NCBI RefSeq assembly: GCF_030129945.1
Contig: NZ_JARRAF010000001.1
Location: 186,001 to 250,000, forward strand
Direction: 5' to 3'
Origin: Parachitinimonas caeni
GTDB taxonomy: Bacteria; Pseudomonadota; Gammaproteobacteria; Burkholderiales; Chitinimonadaceae
Length of the DNA: 64,000 nt
In this document: in pieces, positions 46,482-55,220 of the stretch
How the letters are laid out: every line of letters begins with the position of its first letter
How positions within the stretch are numbered: the stretch's first letter is position 1
Notes under the pieces: generated by a model
The model's database searches: none
What the model was told of the DNA's origin: nothing
The model's input: the letters and a program-made list of their open reading frames with translations, nothing else
Translations under genes and position numbers: made by a program

Positions 46482-46937
46482 ATGAATTACTGGTTGATGA
46501 AAGCCGAGCCGGATGATGTGGGTATCGACGATCTGATGCGACTGCCAGCGCAGACAGTGGGCTGGTATGGTGTCCGTAATTATCAGGCACGGAATTTTAT
46601 GCGTGATGATATGGCAATGGGCGACCTGGCTTTGTTTTATCACTCTGGTTGTGCAGTGCCTGGCATCGCTGGCATTGTTGAAATTTGTTCTGCGCCCTAC
46701 CCCGATCCCACCCAGTTTGATCCCGAGAATAAGTATTTTGACCCCAAATCGACGCCCGAAGTCCCGCGTTGGCAGCAGGTGGATGTGAAATTCGTGCGCA
46801 AGACGCGCTTCATACCGCTATCCGAGCTCAGAAATCTGCCGGCTCTGGGTAGCATGCGTTTGCTGCAACGAGGTAATCGGCTATCGATCACCCCAGTCAG
46901 CGAGCAGGAATGGCACATTCTGGAGGGTCTGTTTTGA
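46482..46937 (+). CDS. EVE-domain protein
   Basis: A 151-aa stand-alone EVE domain, structurally related to PUA and YTH. It starts MNYWLMKAEPDDVGIDDL and has GWYGVRNYQARNFMRDDM and ALFYHSG, all typical. The domain is thought to bind modified bases in DNA or RNA; the target is not known. It is coupled to the next gene through a TTGA overlap. Confidence 0.92.
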   Translation: MNYWLMKAEPDDVGIDDLMRLPAQTVGWYGVRNYQARNFMRDDMAMGDLALFYHSGCAVPGIAGIVEICSAPYPDPTQFDPENKYFDPKSTPEVPRWQQVDVKFVRKTRFIPLSELRNLPALGSMRLLQRGNRLSITPVSEQEWHILEGLF

Positions 46938-47740
46938 CTACCGAGGCATTACTGATTTACCTGATGGTTGGATGTGCCGCCGGTTTTCTTGCCGGCTTAC
47001 TGGGGGTAGGCGGCGGGTTGATTATCGTGCCGGCCCTGATCTGGGCTTTCGGCCTGCTGCATTTTGCGCCGGATCACCTGATGCATCTGGCGTTGGGGAC
47101 TTCACTGGCCAGCATTATTTTCACCTCGATTTCCAGTGTGCGGGCGCACCATGCGCGTGGCGCGGTGAAATGGCAGGTGGTGCGCCGGATGGGGGGGGGG
47201 CTGGTTCTTGGCACTTTTCTGGGAGCGGGTCTGGCATCCCAATTGCCGAGTACCGGCTTGAAGTGGTTCTTCTGCATATTTGCGTATTTGGTGGCGGCAC
47301 AGATGCTGGCCAACTTCAGACCCAAACCCAGTCGTACCTTGCCGCAGACTGGCGGTCTGCTTGGCGTGGGTGGGGTCATTGGCGCGATTTCGAGCTTTGT
47401 TGGTATTGGCGGCGGCTCTCTGTCTGTCCCCTTTCTGGCTTGGTGCAATGTGCCATTGCCGAATGCAATTGCTACCTCGGCTGCTTTGGGTTTTCCCATA
47501 GCCGTGGGCGGGCTTGCCGGTTATCTGGCTCACGGCTGGCATAGTCAGGGTCTGCCACCCGGTGCCTTGGGATTTGTATACCTGCCTGCACTGGCAGGGA
47601 TTGTGTTTGCCAGTATGTTGACGGCGCCGCTTGGTGCGACACTCGCCCATCGTTTGCCGGTCGCTACCTTGAAGAAGTGCTTTGCCCTGCTATTGATTGT
47701 CGTGGCCAGCAAAATGATCTGGAACTTGCTTGCTCACTAA
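46934..47740 (+). CDS. TauE/SafE-family membrane transporter
   Basis: A 268-aa membrane protein with about eight predicted helices and the two-fold glycine motif: LAGLLGVGGGLIIVPAL at the N terminus and FVGIGGGSLSVPFL in the middle. It is a predicted anion or organosulfur exporter. The start is taken as TTG at 46934, overlapping the EVE stop, with GGAGGG 6-7 nt upstream; an ATG at 46910 would add eight residues. Confidence 0.87.
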   Translation: MTTEALLIYLMVGCAAGFLAGLLGVGGGLIIVPALIWAFGLLHFAPDHLMHLALGTSLASIIFTSISSVRAHHARGAVKWQVVRRMGGGLVLGTFLGAGLASQLPSTGLKWFFCIFAYLVAAQMLANFRPKPSRTLPQTGGLLGVGGVIGAISSFVGIGGGSLSVPFLAWCNVPLPNAIATSAALGFPIAVGGLAGYLAHGWHSQGLPPGALGFVYLPALAGIVFASMLTAPLGATLAHRLPVATLKKCFALLLIVVASKMIWNLLAH

Positions 47741-47765
47741 GACCGGTTGACTGGAGAGAAGAACG

Positions 47766-48722
47766 ATGACTGTTCGTAGCGATTTATACCCACCGCTTGA
47801 ACCCAACCATAGTGGCTTCTTGCCACTGGATGATCTTCACACCATGTATTGGGAAGAGTCAGGGAACCCCGATGGCGTGCCAGTGCTGTTTTTGCACGGT
47901 GGTCCTGGTTCGGGTGCCAGCCCCAAGCATCGGCAGTTCTTTGATCCGGCTTTTTATCGGATCGTGATTTTTGATCAGCGTGGGGCCGGTCGTTCCCGAC
48001 CGCTGGGAGAGTTGCGGGATAATACGACGCCTTTGCTGATTGATGACATTGAGCGATTGCGTGAGATGCTTCACGTGAAACAGTGGCTGGTGTTTGGCGG
48101 TTCATGGGGGAGCACACTGGCGCTGGCATATAGCCAGACCCACCCTGATCGTTGTTTGGGTCTGGTACTGCGTGGCATTTTCATGTGCCGGCCACAGGAA
48201 GTGGACTGGTTCATGTATGGCATGCGGCAGTTCTTCCCCGAAGTCTGGCAGAAGTTTGCCGACCACCTGCCCCAAGACCAGCACTCCGATTTGCTGACGC
48301 ACTATCACGCAAAAATCAACAATCCTGATCCCGCAATCCATGAGCCGGCTGCCCGTGCCTGGGGGGAATACGAAGGGAGTTGCCTGTCTTTGCTGCCTGA
48401 TGCCTCGACGGTAGCAAGCTTTGCCAGTGACCCGGTGGCGTTGGGGTTGGGCAGGATTGAGGCGCACTACTTTGTGAATCGCATTTTCCTGCCGGATAAC
48501 AGCCTGCTGGATAACATCGATCGAATCCGTCACCTGCCTTGTGTGATTGTGCAGGGGCGTTACGATGTCGTGTGCCCACCGGTCACGGCTTGGGAATTGC
48601 ATCAGGCTTGGCCTGAATCAGAATTGATTATGGTTGATGCCGCAGGCCATGCCGCCTGGGAGCCAGGCATTCAGCGTGAGTTGGTGGCAGCCTGTGAGCG
48701 CATGAAGCAGCAACTCGCGTGA
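47766..48722 (+). CDS. pip: Proline iminopeptidase (S33 family)
   Basis: A 318-aa alpha/beta hydrolase that removes N-terminal proline from peptides. The oxyanion-hole loop is LFLHGGPGSGA (~39-49), the nucleophile elbow is GGSWGS (~112), and the Asp and His are in QGRYDVVCPP and AAGHAAWEP. DQRGAGRSRP is typical of prolyl iminopeptidases. GAGAAG precedes the ATG, and a strong terminator follows. Confidence 0.95.
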   Translation: MTVRSDLYPPLEPNHSGFLPLDDLHTMYWEESGNPDGVPVLFLHGGPGSGASPKHRQFFDPAFYRIVIFDQRGAGRSRPLGELRDNTTPLLIDDIERLREMLHVKQWLVFGGSWGSTLALAYSQTHPDRCLGLVLRGIFMCRPQEVDWFMYGMRQFFPEVWQKFADHLPQDQHSDLLTHYHAKINNPDPAIHEPAARAWGEYEGSCLSLLPDASTVASFASDPVALGLGRIEAHYFVNRIFLPDNSLLDNIDRIRHLPCVIVQGRYDVVCPPVTAWELHQAWPESELIMVDAAGHAAWEPGIQRELVAACERMKQQLA

Positions 48723-48740
48723 TGCGTTGAAGGGAAAACA

Positions 48741-48773
48741 AAAGCCGGCAGAGGTATATCTGCCGGCTTTTTG
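48741..48773. terminator. Bidirectional intrinsic terminator between pip and fpr
   Basis: AAAGCCGGCAGA / TCTGCCGGCTTT stem with flanking A and T runs, between two convergent genes. Confidence 0.9.
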
Positions 48774-48811
48774 CTTGGGTGGATGTGTTGTTGCGGTCAG
48801 AGCGGGTTGGC

Positions 48812-49588
48812 TTACTTTTCGACGAAAGCACGCTCGATTACGTAATCGCCGGGTTCACCGATACGCGGTGAAACCTTCATGCCGCGAGCGTCCAACAGCT
48901 TGCAGGTGTCTTCAAGCATTGCCGGGCTGCCACACAGCATGGCGCGATCGGTTTCGGGGTTCAGCGGTGGCAGGCCGATATCCTCAAACAGCTTGCCATT
49001 TTCAATCAGGTCGGTCAGGCGACCCTGGTTGCGGAAGGGTTCGCGGGTAACGGTTGGGTAGTAGATCAGCTGATTGCGAACTTGTTCGCCAAAGAACTCA
49101 CTCTCTGGCAGTTCGCGAGTGATGATGTCGGTGTAGGCCAGCTCATTGGTCCAGCGTACACCGTGTACCAGAATCACCTTCTCGAAACGCTCATAGGTTT
49201 CCGGGTCTTTGATGACGCTCATGAAGGGGGCGAGGCCAGTACCGGTGCTCAACAGGTACAGATTCTTGCCGGGCTTCAGATCGTGCAGAACCAATGTGCC
49301 GGTGGGTTTGCGGCTGACGATGATTTCGTCGCCGGGCTTCAAGTGTTGCAGCCTGGATGTCAGAGGACCGTTCTGAACCTTGATGCTGAAGAACTCCAGC
49401 TCTTCTTCATAGTTGGCGCTGGCAATGCTGTATGCCCTCAGCAGGGGGCGGTCATTGACTTGCAGGCCGATCATCACGAACTGACCGTTTTCAAATCTCA
49501 ACCCCGGATCACGAGTTGTGCGGAAGCTGAAAAGCGTGTCGTTCCAGTGATGTACGCTGATTACGCGTTCGGTCGCCAGTGTTGCCAT
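48812..49588 (-). CDS. fpr: Ferredoxin--NADP+ reductase
   Basis: A 258-aa FAD enzyme of the bacterial FPR class. The FAD site is RAYSIAS (~51-57), the NADP-binding region includes LLSTGTGLAPFMS (~110-122) and MLCGSPAML, and the C terminus ends VIERAFVEK, typical of bacterial FPRs whose last residues stack near the flavin. It moves electrons between NADPH and ferredoxin or flavodoxin and is often induced by oxidative stress. Convergent with pip. Confidence 0.95.
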   Translation of the reverse strand: MATLATERVISVHHWNDTLFSFRTTRDPGLRFENGQFVMIGLQVNDRPLLRAYSIASANYEEELEFFSIKVQNGPLTSRLQHLKPGDEIIVSRKPTGTLVLHDLKPGKNLYLLSTGTGLAPFMSVIKDPETYERFEKVILVHGVRWTNELAYTDIITRELPESEFFGEQVRNQLIYYPTVTREPFRNQGRLTDLIENGKLFEDIGLPPLNPETDRAMLCGSPAMLEDTCKLLDARGMKVSPRIGEPGDYVIERAFVEK

Positions 49589-49876
49589 GGTGCATGCCCA
49601 AAGGGATGGAAAGAGCTCGAATTTTAGCGAGGGAGTGATTTTTGCGCAGCAACATTTTTAGAATAAACAAAGGCTTTTTGATGCTTGTCAGGTTTTCAGG
49701 GTGAAGAGCAAGGGGCGTTCTGGGGTGGCGCATGCGTCAGAAAAGGGGTTTGGTGGGTGGTTGATGATGTTGGGCAATCGCCGTCGAAAACCTGTTTTTC
49801 TTCTGCCAAACTTAAAGCGTGCCAGGAGAAAAACTTTCTCTTTCAAGCAGTTTGTGCATCGATCAGGAGTGAGCGC

Positions 49877-51436
49877 ATGTACCTTCGTCTTGAGAATTTC
49901 GACGTCAGTGTTGCCGAACACCAGCAGATGTTGCAGAAGCATCCGGTTCGGTTTCGGCTGCAGGTTGCTGCATTTTCTTTACTCGGATTACTGATTTTTG
50001 GCGGTGTTCTGGGCACGGGTGTGTTGGTGCTGCTGCTGGTGGTGGTGCTGGTGTTGAGCCTGAAGGGCTTGCTGGTGCTACTGAAGTTTCTCAATGTGGT
50101 CTGGGTGCTGCTGATTCCGGTATGGGGATTTTTGCGAATTGGCTGGCGGACAGTGGCCAGCCCCAGTCCTATGCCGAATGGTCGCTGGATCAAGCCACAC
50201 GAAGCGCCGGCGCTTTTTGCCGATCTGGCCAGGATGCGCCAGCAGCTGCGCGGTCCGAAAATCCACGGCGTCTTGCTGACGGAAGACTTCAATGCGTTTG
50301 CGATATCGCGGCCGCTGGGCGGATTCTGGTTTCTGGGGCTGCGCCGGCATTACATCGGTTTAGGTGTGCCGCTGATCCAAACCTTGTCCGAAGCTGAGGC
50401 GATGGCGGTGGTAGCCCATGAATACGGCCACTTGTCCGGCCACCCTTCCCGCTTTGATTCGGCAATTTACCGGCTGCGGATCTTCCTGCTGCATATGCTC
50501 GATGAAGCTTCTCGCTGGAAGGATTGGCCTTCCCGGCTTCTGGTTCGGGTGTTGAACTGGTATGTACCGCGTTTTGATGTGCTGGTTTTTGCCCTGTGTC
50601 GCAACGCTGAATATGGCGCGGACCGGGCCTCTGCGCGGCTGGTGTCACCCCACACGGCTGCGGATGCGCTGATGCGGTTTTCAATTGCCGCCGCCTATCT
50701 GCAGGAAGACTTCTGGCAGAAGATTTATGCGCGGGTTGAACAGGAGCCCCAGCCCGAGGCCCGCCCTTGGTTCGAGCTGCCTGCCTTGATCCGGTGTGAT
50801 CCGGACCGGGAAATTTCCATGCGGATTCTGCGCAGAAGGCTGGCGCAGGAGACCAATTATTTTGATACCCACCCCGCTTTGTCCGATCGGCTGCAGGCGA
50901 TGGGCCTGGACCCGGACCAGATCCTGATTGAGGGACGTTCGATCGCACCGGTGGCAGATCAGACCGCGGCGGAGGCCTGGTTTGGGGATCATCTATCTGA
51001 GGTATTGGCAGAGTTTGATCAGCGCTGGCGCGACGGTATCGCCACCCAGTGGCAGGAGCGGCATCAGGAACTGACACAGTCCAAAGCCCGGCGGATGGAA
51101 CTGGAGGCCAACTCCAGCCGGTCGGTCGCAGAGGAGTGGGAGCTGCTGTTGTTTAGAATTCAGGCGGATGAGCTTGAGGACGACGATGCTGCCGTTGATG
51201 CATTTTTCGGCTTGCACCCTGACCATGCGCCCGCTGTACTGGCTTATGGCCGGCGTTGGCTTGGCGAGCAACCGCAGAAAGCCATCACCGCCATTCACCG
51301 TGCCATGTTGTTGCAGCCGGATTTGGCACCGGCAGCCGCTGCCTTGCTGGCGAGCTATTGGGAAGACCGTGATACGCATCGGCACGCCTTATACAAACTG
51401 ATGGCCTCTCATCTGGGAGGTGAGCCCCATGTCTGA
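49877..51436 (+). CDS. M48-family membrane metalloprotease
   Basis: A 519-aa protein. Two hydrophobic helices at ~33-85 anchor it. The zinc motif VVAHEYGHLSGH (~178-189) gives HExxH, and the third ligand is probably Glu in NAEYGADRAS (~246). The C-terminal ~200 residues are helical and TPR-like (PDHAPAVLAYGRRW). The family includes HtpX-type quality-control proteases. AGGAG precedes the ATG at 49877. It overlaps the next gene by 8 nt, suggesting a functional pair. Confidence 0.87.
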   Translation: MYLRLENFDVSVAEHQQMLQKHPVRFRLQVAAFSLLGLLIFGGVLGTGVLVLLLVVVLVLSLKGLLVLLKFLNVVWVLLIPVWGFLRIGWRTVASPSPMPNGRWIKPHEAPALFADLARMRQQLRGPKIHGVLLTEDFNAFAISRPLGGFWFLGLRRHYIGLGVPLIQTLSEAEAMAVVAHEYGHLSGHPSRFDSAIYRLRIFLLHMLDEASRWKDWPSRLLVRVLNWYVPRFDVLVFALCRNAEYGADRASARLVSPHTAADALMRFSIAAAYLQEDFWQKIYARVEQEPQPEARPWFELPALIRCDPDREISMRILRRRLAQETNYFDTHPALSDRLQAMGLDPDQILIEGRSIAPVADQTAAEAWFGDHLSEVLAEFDQRWRDGIATQWQERHQELTQSKARRMELEANSSRSVAEEWELLLFRIQADELEDDDAAVDAFFGLHPDHAPAVLAYGRRWLGEQPQKAITAIHRAMLLQPDLAPAAAALLASYWEDRDTHRHALYKLMASHLGGEPHV

Positions 51437-53252
51437 ATCGAATACTCTGCGGGCGGCCATGCATGCGGGCGACTTCGATCTGTTGGAGCAAGCCTTGGCA
51501 GATGCCTATGCGGCATATCGTCAGCAGCCTGGTCGGCAAACGTGTGATCAGATAAGCCGCCTGTATCGCCAGCTGACCGAGGCGGCCCAGGATCGGGATC
51601 TCGAAGCCGTGGAAGCATGGCTGGCCTCTCGTCCTGACAGTGGATGGGCCCATGCGGTTGCCGGCTTGTTGCATACCGACATCGCCAGAGAAACGCGCGG
51701 TGCCAGCACGTCTGGTGGGGTGTCGGAGCAGGATTGGGCGCAGATCCGCAAGCACTATGACTTGGCTGAGCCCTTATTGCGTCGCTCGATGGCGTTGGGG
51801 GTGCCTGCTGGCCGACAGCTGGAAGCACTCATGCAACGGCAGCAGGTGATTGGGCAGCAGACCGAAGCCGAGCGGCTGTTTGGTGAACTGCGCGAGGTTG
51901 ATCCCCAGTGGTATGGCGGCTGGCGAGCCATGCAGGCCATCAAGGAACCCCGCTGGGGCGGGAGTGTGCCAGAGATGCAAGCCTTGCTCGATGAAGCCCG
52001 CAGTGGTTTGCAAGACCCGCAGTCGGTGACCGACCTCGAAGCCAGTCACCATTGGTGGGTCGGGAGCTATGCCTACAGTTTTCGGGAGGACTCGGAACAG
52101 GCATTGCAGCATTACCAGCAGGCGTTGAGCTTTGCAGCAACACCGCCTGTTGTGGGCCAGATTCATCATTACCGTGCCTTGGCACTCAGAGATCTGGACC
52201 GACTAGCCGAGGCAACTGATGCCTGGCGTGCTGCGGTCGCCGCTGATCCGGATGCGGAATACTTCTATGAACTGGCGCGCTCGCTGGTCAAGCAGGAAAA
52301 GCTGGACGAAGCTGAACAGTTTTTCCGGGTGGCCATCGACAAGGGGGGAACCTATGGCTACTGGTCTGCCCGCTATCTGGCTTACGATCTGGGGCAGGGG
52401 GACGACGGATTTCGCTGCGATCCGCTTGAGGCGATCCGCTTATATGAAGTAGCCAATCAGCTGGCGCGGGGGACGGCGCAGCAGATCCCATGCTTGGTTG
52501 CCACGGCTTATTTACTGCGCTCCACCGAAGCCCATGGCGACCGGCCCCGCGCTGCCGAATTGTTCCGGCAGGCGTATGGGCTGGGCGATCTGCGTGCAAT
52601 GGTGATCCTGGGTGATATGCAGCGTGAGGGGGAGATTGAGGGCGGAGCAACGGCGGCTTTCGAGTCTTACCAACTGGCTGCGGAGCAGGAGGACTCCCTG
52701 GCGCAGGAGCGGCTGGGATTCTGCCTGCTGGAAGGGCAAGGTTGCGAACCGAGCATCGAGGCCGGCCGGCTCTGGCTGGAAAAAGCCGGTATGCAAGGCA
52801 GTCAGGCGGCACTGCGCTGGCTGGTTCAGGATGCGTTTTCGCGGGGGGATCGTACGCGCACCGAGATTCTGCTGTGGCAGGCCTGTAGCAAGCAGGATGC
52901 CTATATGGCGGGCTACACATTAGCCCGTGGTTTGATCGAAGGCTGGTTCGGCGCGCCAGACCTGACGCGGGCAGATGAGGTGTTAAGCCTGTTCTTGACG
53001 CAGCATGACCATGCAGACAGCAAAATCCTGACCGCGATTACACGCTATCCGCATTACCGTGGCGGTTGGGATACCATCAAGCCTGCCCTGAAGGCTTTGA
53101 AAAGCTGGCAAGGCAATGATGCGCGGATGGATCTGGCGACGAAGTATGTATTGCGGCAGTTGCCCGGTTCCTATTTCGGGTATTTGCTGTGGGCGCGTCC
53201 TGAAAAACTGACCCCGCCACCGCCCCCTCCTGATATGTGGTGTGGCGGATGA
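51429..53252 (+). CDS. TPR/Sel1-like repeat protein (possibly DUF4034)
   Basis: A 607-aa soluble helical-repeat protein. The N-terminal ~200 residues resemble DUF4034 (EAWLASRPDSGWAHAVAGLL and PQWYGGWRAMQAI). TPR-like units follow (~210-330, AYSFREDSEQALQHYQQAL), then Sel1-type repeats (~400-480, AQERLGFCLLEGQGCEPS). No signal peptide is evident. Coupled by an 8-nt overlap to the membrane protease, so it may be an adaptor or scaffold. The ATG at 51429 is preferred to a GTG three codons earlier. Confidence 0.72.
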   Translation: MSESNTLRAAMHAGDFDLLEQALADAYAAYRQQPGRQTCDQISRLYRQLTEAAQDRDLEAVEAWLASRPDSGWAHAVAGLLHTDIARETRGASTSGGVSEQDWAQIRKHYDLAEPLLRRSMALGVPAGRQLEALMQRQQVIGQQTEAERLFGELREVDPQWYGGWRAMQAIKEPRWGGSVPEMQALLDEARSGLQDPQSVTDLEASHHWWVGSYAYSFREDSEQALQHYQQALSFAATPPVVGQIHHYRALALRDLDRLAEATDAWRAAVAADPDAEYFYELARSLVKQEKLDEAEQFFRVAIDKGGTYGYWSARYLAYDLGQGDDGFRCDPLEAIRLYEVANQLARGTAQQIPCLVATAYLLRSTEAHGDRPRAAELFRQAYGLGDLRAMVILGDMQREGEIEGGATAAFESYQLAAEQEDSLAQERLGFCLLEGQGCEPSIEAGRLWLEKAGMQGSQAALRWLVQDAFSRGDRTRTEILLWQACSKQDAYMAGYTLARGLIEGWFGAPDLTRADEVLSLFLTQHDHADSKILTAITRYPHYRGGWDTIKPALKALKSWQGNDARMDLATKYVLRQLPGSYFGYLLWARPEKLTPPPPPPDMWCGG

Positions 53253-53301
53253 CAAGGGCTGGGGTGTCACAATACCAATCCATGAAAGCAAAAAATTTAA
53301 G

Positions 53302-53916
53302 ATGTCCGTAACCTTGATTGCCAACCCCAAAGGTGGCTGTGGCAAATCCACGCTGGCGACCAATCTTGCTGCCTGGCACGCTTGGCAGGGAGATGAGGTG
53401 GCATTGGCTGATCTGGACCGGCAGCAGTCATCACGCCGCTGGCTGGAGCACCGCTCATTGAATTTTCCGGCCATTGAGCGATGGGATATTGATCCGGATG
53501 ATCCACGTGAAACGCATTGCGCCAAGGCGGTGATCGATAGCCCGGCAGGTTTGCATGGCAAGCGGTTGGATGCGGCGATCAAACTGGCGGACCGGGTCTT
53601 GGTGCCGGTACAGCCATCGTCGTTTGATATGTGGGCCAGTGAAGCATTCTTTGCCCGTTTGAGTGAAGAAAAGGCCGTACGCAAGGGGCGGTTGCCCGTT
53701 GCCGTGGTCGGTATGCGGGTGAATGCCCGCACTGTTGCCGCCCGTGAGCTGGCCCGGTTTCTGGAGCGATTTGATCTACCCGTACTGACCTGCTTACGGG
53801 AAACCCAACTTTACGTGCAGACGCTGCCACGCGGCCTGGGCATCTTCGATTTGCCCGCGCCCAAAATCGAACGTGACCTCGCGGAGTGGCAGCCCATTTT
53901 TACCTGGCTGAAATAG
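53302..53916 (+). CDS. Orphan ParA-family ATPase
   Basis: A 204-aa deviant Walker-type ATPase. NPKGGCGKST (~8-17) holds the signature Lys, ADLDRQQSS is the Asp-containing motif and VIDSPAGL the Walker B region. No ParB partner or parS-like repeat is seen nearby. The chromosome-partition ParA is usually elsewhere near gidAB, so this one may position some other cargo. The start is set at MSVTLIANPKGG. Confidence 0.87.
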   Translation: MSVTLIANPKGGCGKSTLATNLAAWHAWQGDEVALADLDRQQSSRRWLEHRSLNFPAIERWDIDPDDPRETHCAKAVIDSPAGLHGKRLDAAIKLADRVLVPVQPSSFDMWASEAFFARLSEEKAVRKGRLPVAVVGMRVNARTVAARELARFLERFDLPVLTCLRETQLYVQTLPRGLGIFDLPAPKIERDLAEWQPIFTWLK

Positions 53917-54061
53917 TTGCAACGTTCAGCCAGTGGCTGTGTTGATCGCTTCCGTGCCAACTTAGGTCAACAGAACCTAATTTACCGCTGTAAATCTGTG
54001 CCACACGATCTCGGTATGTGCCGGGGTGGGCTGGATTTACGTCTTTTTTCAGAGTCAAACC

Positions 54062-55087
54062 ATGCAAAGTACAAGCAAGACCCCCGTCAATATCGTGACC
54101 GGTTTTCTGGGGGTTGGTAAGACCACCGCCCTGCGCCGCCTGCTGGCTGATCGGCCCGCCGGCGAATATTGGGCGGTGCTGGTCAACGAGTTTGGCGAGG
54201 TGGGGATTGATGGCGCTGCGCTGACTGACACACAGGCCGGGCTCAATGTGGTGGAAGTTCTGGGGGGCTGTATCTGTTGCACGACCAGCCCCCAGCTGCG
54301 GGTGAGCCTGACCCGGCTGCTGCGCGAGCGCCGCCCCGATCGCCTGCTGATCGAGCCCTCAGGTCTGGGTCATCCGGCCGGCATCGTTGACCTGCTGCGA
54401 GATCCGTTTCTGTCGGTTGCGCTGGATTTGCGCTCCATAATTTGCCTGGTTGATCCGCGCCATCTGGAGGATGCGCGTTACACCCGCCACGAAACCTGGC
54501 GCGACCAGATCGTGCTGGCGGATGTGCTGGTGGCCAATAAGTGTGATCGGGCCGATGCCGAGCATATCGACCAGTTCGAAGCGATGGCGGCGCGGTTGTT
54601 TCCACCCAAGCAGGTGGTGGCAACGACCATTCAGGCAAAACTGGACCCAGCCTGGCTGGACCTGGTTACCGACTACCCGGCGACGACGGCACCGTCTGCC
54701 GCACCGCAGCACCACCTGACCTCAGCCAAGCGGTCGGCCATGTCTCCGCCGGCAACCGAAGGACGTCGCCATCTCAATCAAGGCTTGGGACAGGCCAGCT
54801 GCGGCTGGGTCTGGTCGCCGGAGCGGGTTTTTTCGGGCGATAGGCTGGCCGAGCTGATGCTGAAATTGACGAACAATCCATCGAGCCTGGGCCTGCAAGA
54901 ATTGTCCCGAGTCAAGGCAGTTTTTCATACCGATCAAGGTTGGTTGTTGTTTAACGTTGTCGGCCGCGATGCCAGTGCAACGGCGCTGGCTTATCGTCGG
55001 GACAGCCGGTGTGAAGTCATCGTGGCGTGTGAAGAACCCCCTGATTGGGCGATGTTGGAAGCGGCAATCAACGATTGCCAGCTTTAA
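54062..55087 (+). CDS. CobW/COG0523-family metal-chaperone GTPase
   Basis: A 341-aa G3E GTPase. G1 is GFLGVGKTT (~12-20). The metal motif GGCICC (CxCC, ~70-75) is intact, Walker B lies at LLIEPSGLGHP, and NKCD provides base specificity. A CobW C-terminal domain is present. Family members deliver zinc or cobalt to client enzymes. No metal-responsive operator was recognised upstream and no client gene is adjacent. Confidence 0.9.
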   Translation: MQSTSKTPVNIVTGFLGVGKTTALRRLLADRPAGEYWAVLVNEFGEVGIDGAALTDTQAGLNVVEVLGGCICCTTSPQLRVSLTRLLRERRPDRLLIEPSGLGHPAGIVDLLRDPFLSVALDLRSIICLVDPRHLEDARYTRHETWRDQIVLADVLVANKCDRADAEHIDQFEAMAARLFPPKQVVATTIQAKLDPAWLDLVTDYPATTAPSAAPQHHLTSAKRSAMSPPATEGRRHLNQGLGQASCGWVWSPERVFSGDRLAELMLKLTNNPSSLGLQELSRVKAVFHTDQGWLLFNVVGRDASATALAYRRDSRCEVIVACEEPPDWAMLEAAINDCQL

Positions 55088-55102
55088 ATGGGTGTCGATC
55101 AG

Positions 55103-55136
55103 GCCACCGTCTCGATAAGAGCGGTGGCTTTTTTCT
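55103..55136 (+). terminator. Intrinsic terminator after CobW-type gene
   Basis: GCCACCG, 12-nt loop, CGGTGGC, then six Ts. Confidence 0.88.
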
Positions 55137-55220
55137 GACCGGGTCGCAGCCGGCATTCGCTTGCCAGACCCTTAGCAAATCGTAAGCAAGCCAATTCGAT
55201 TAGAAATACAGAGGAATTAT

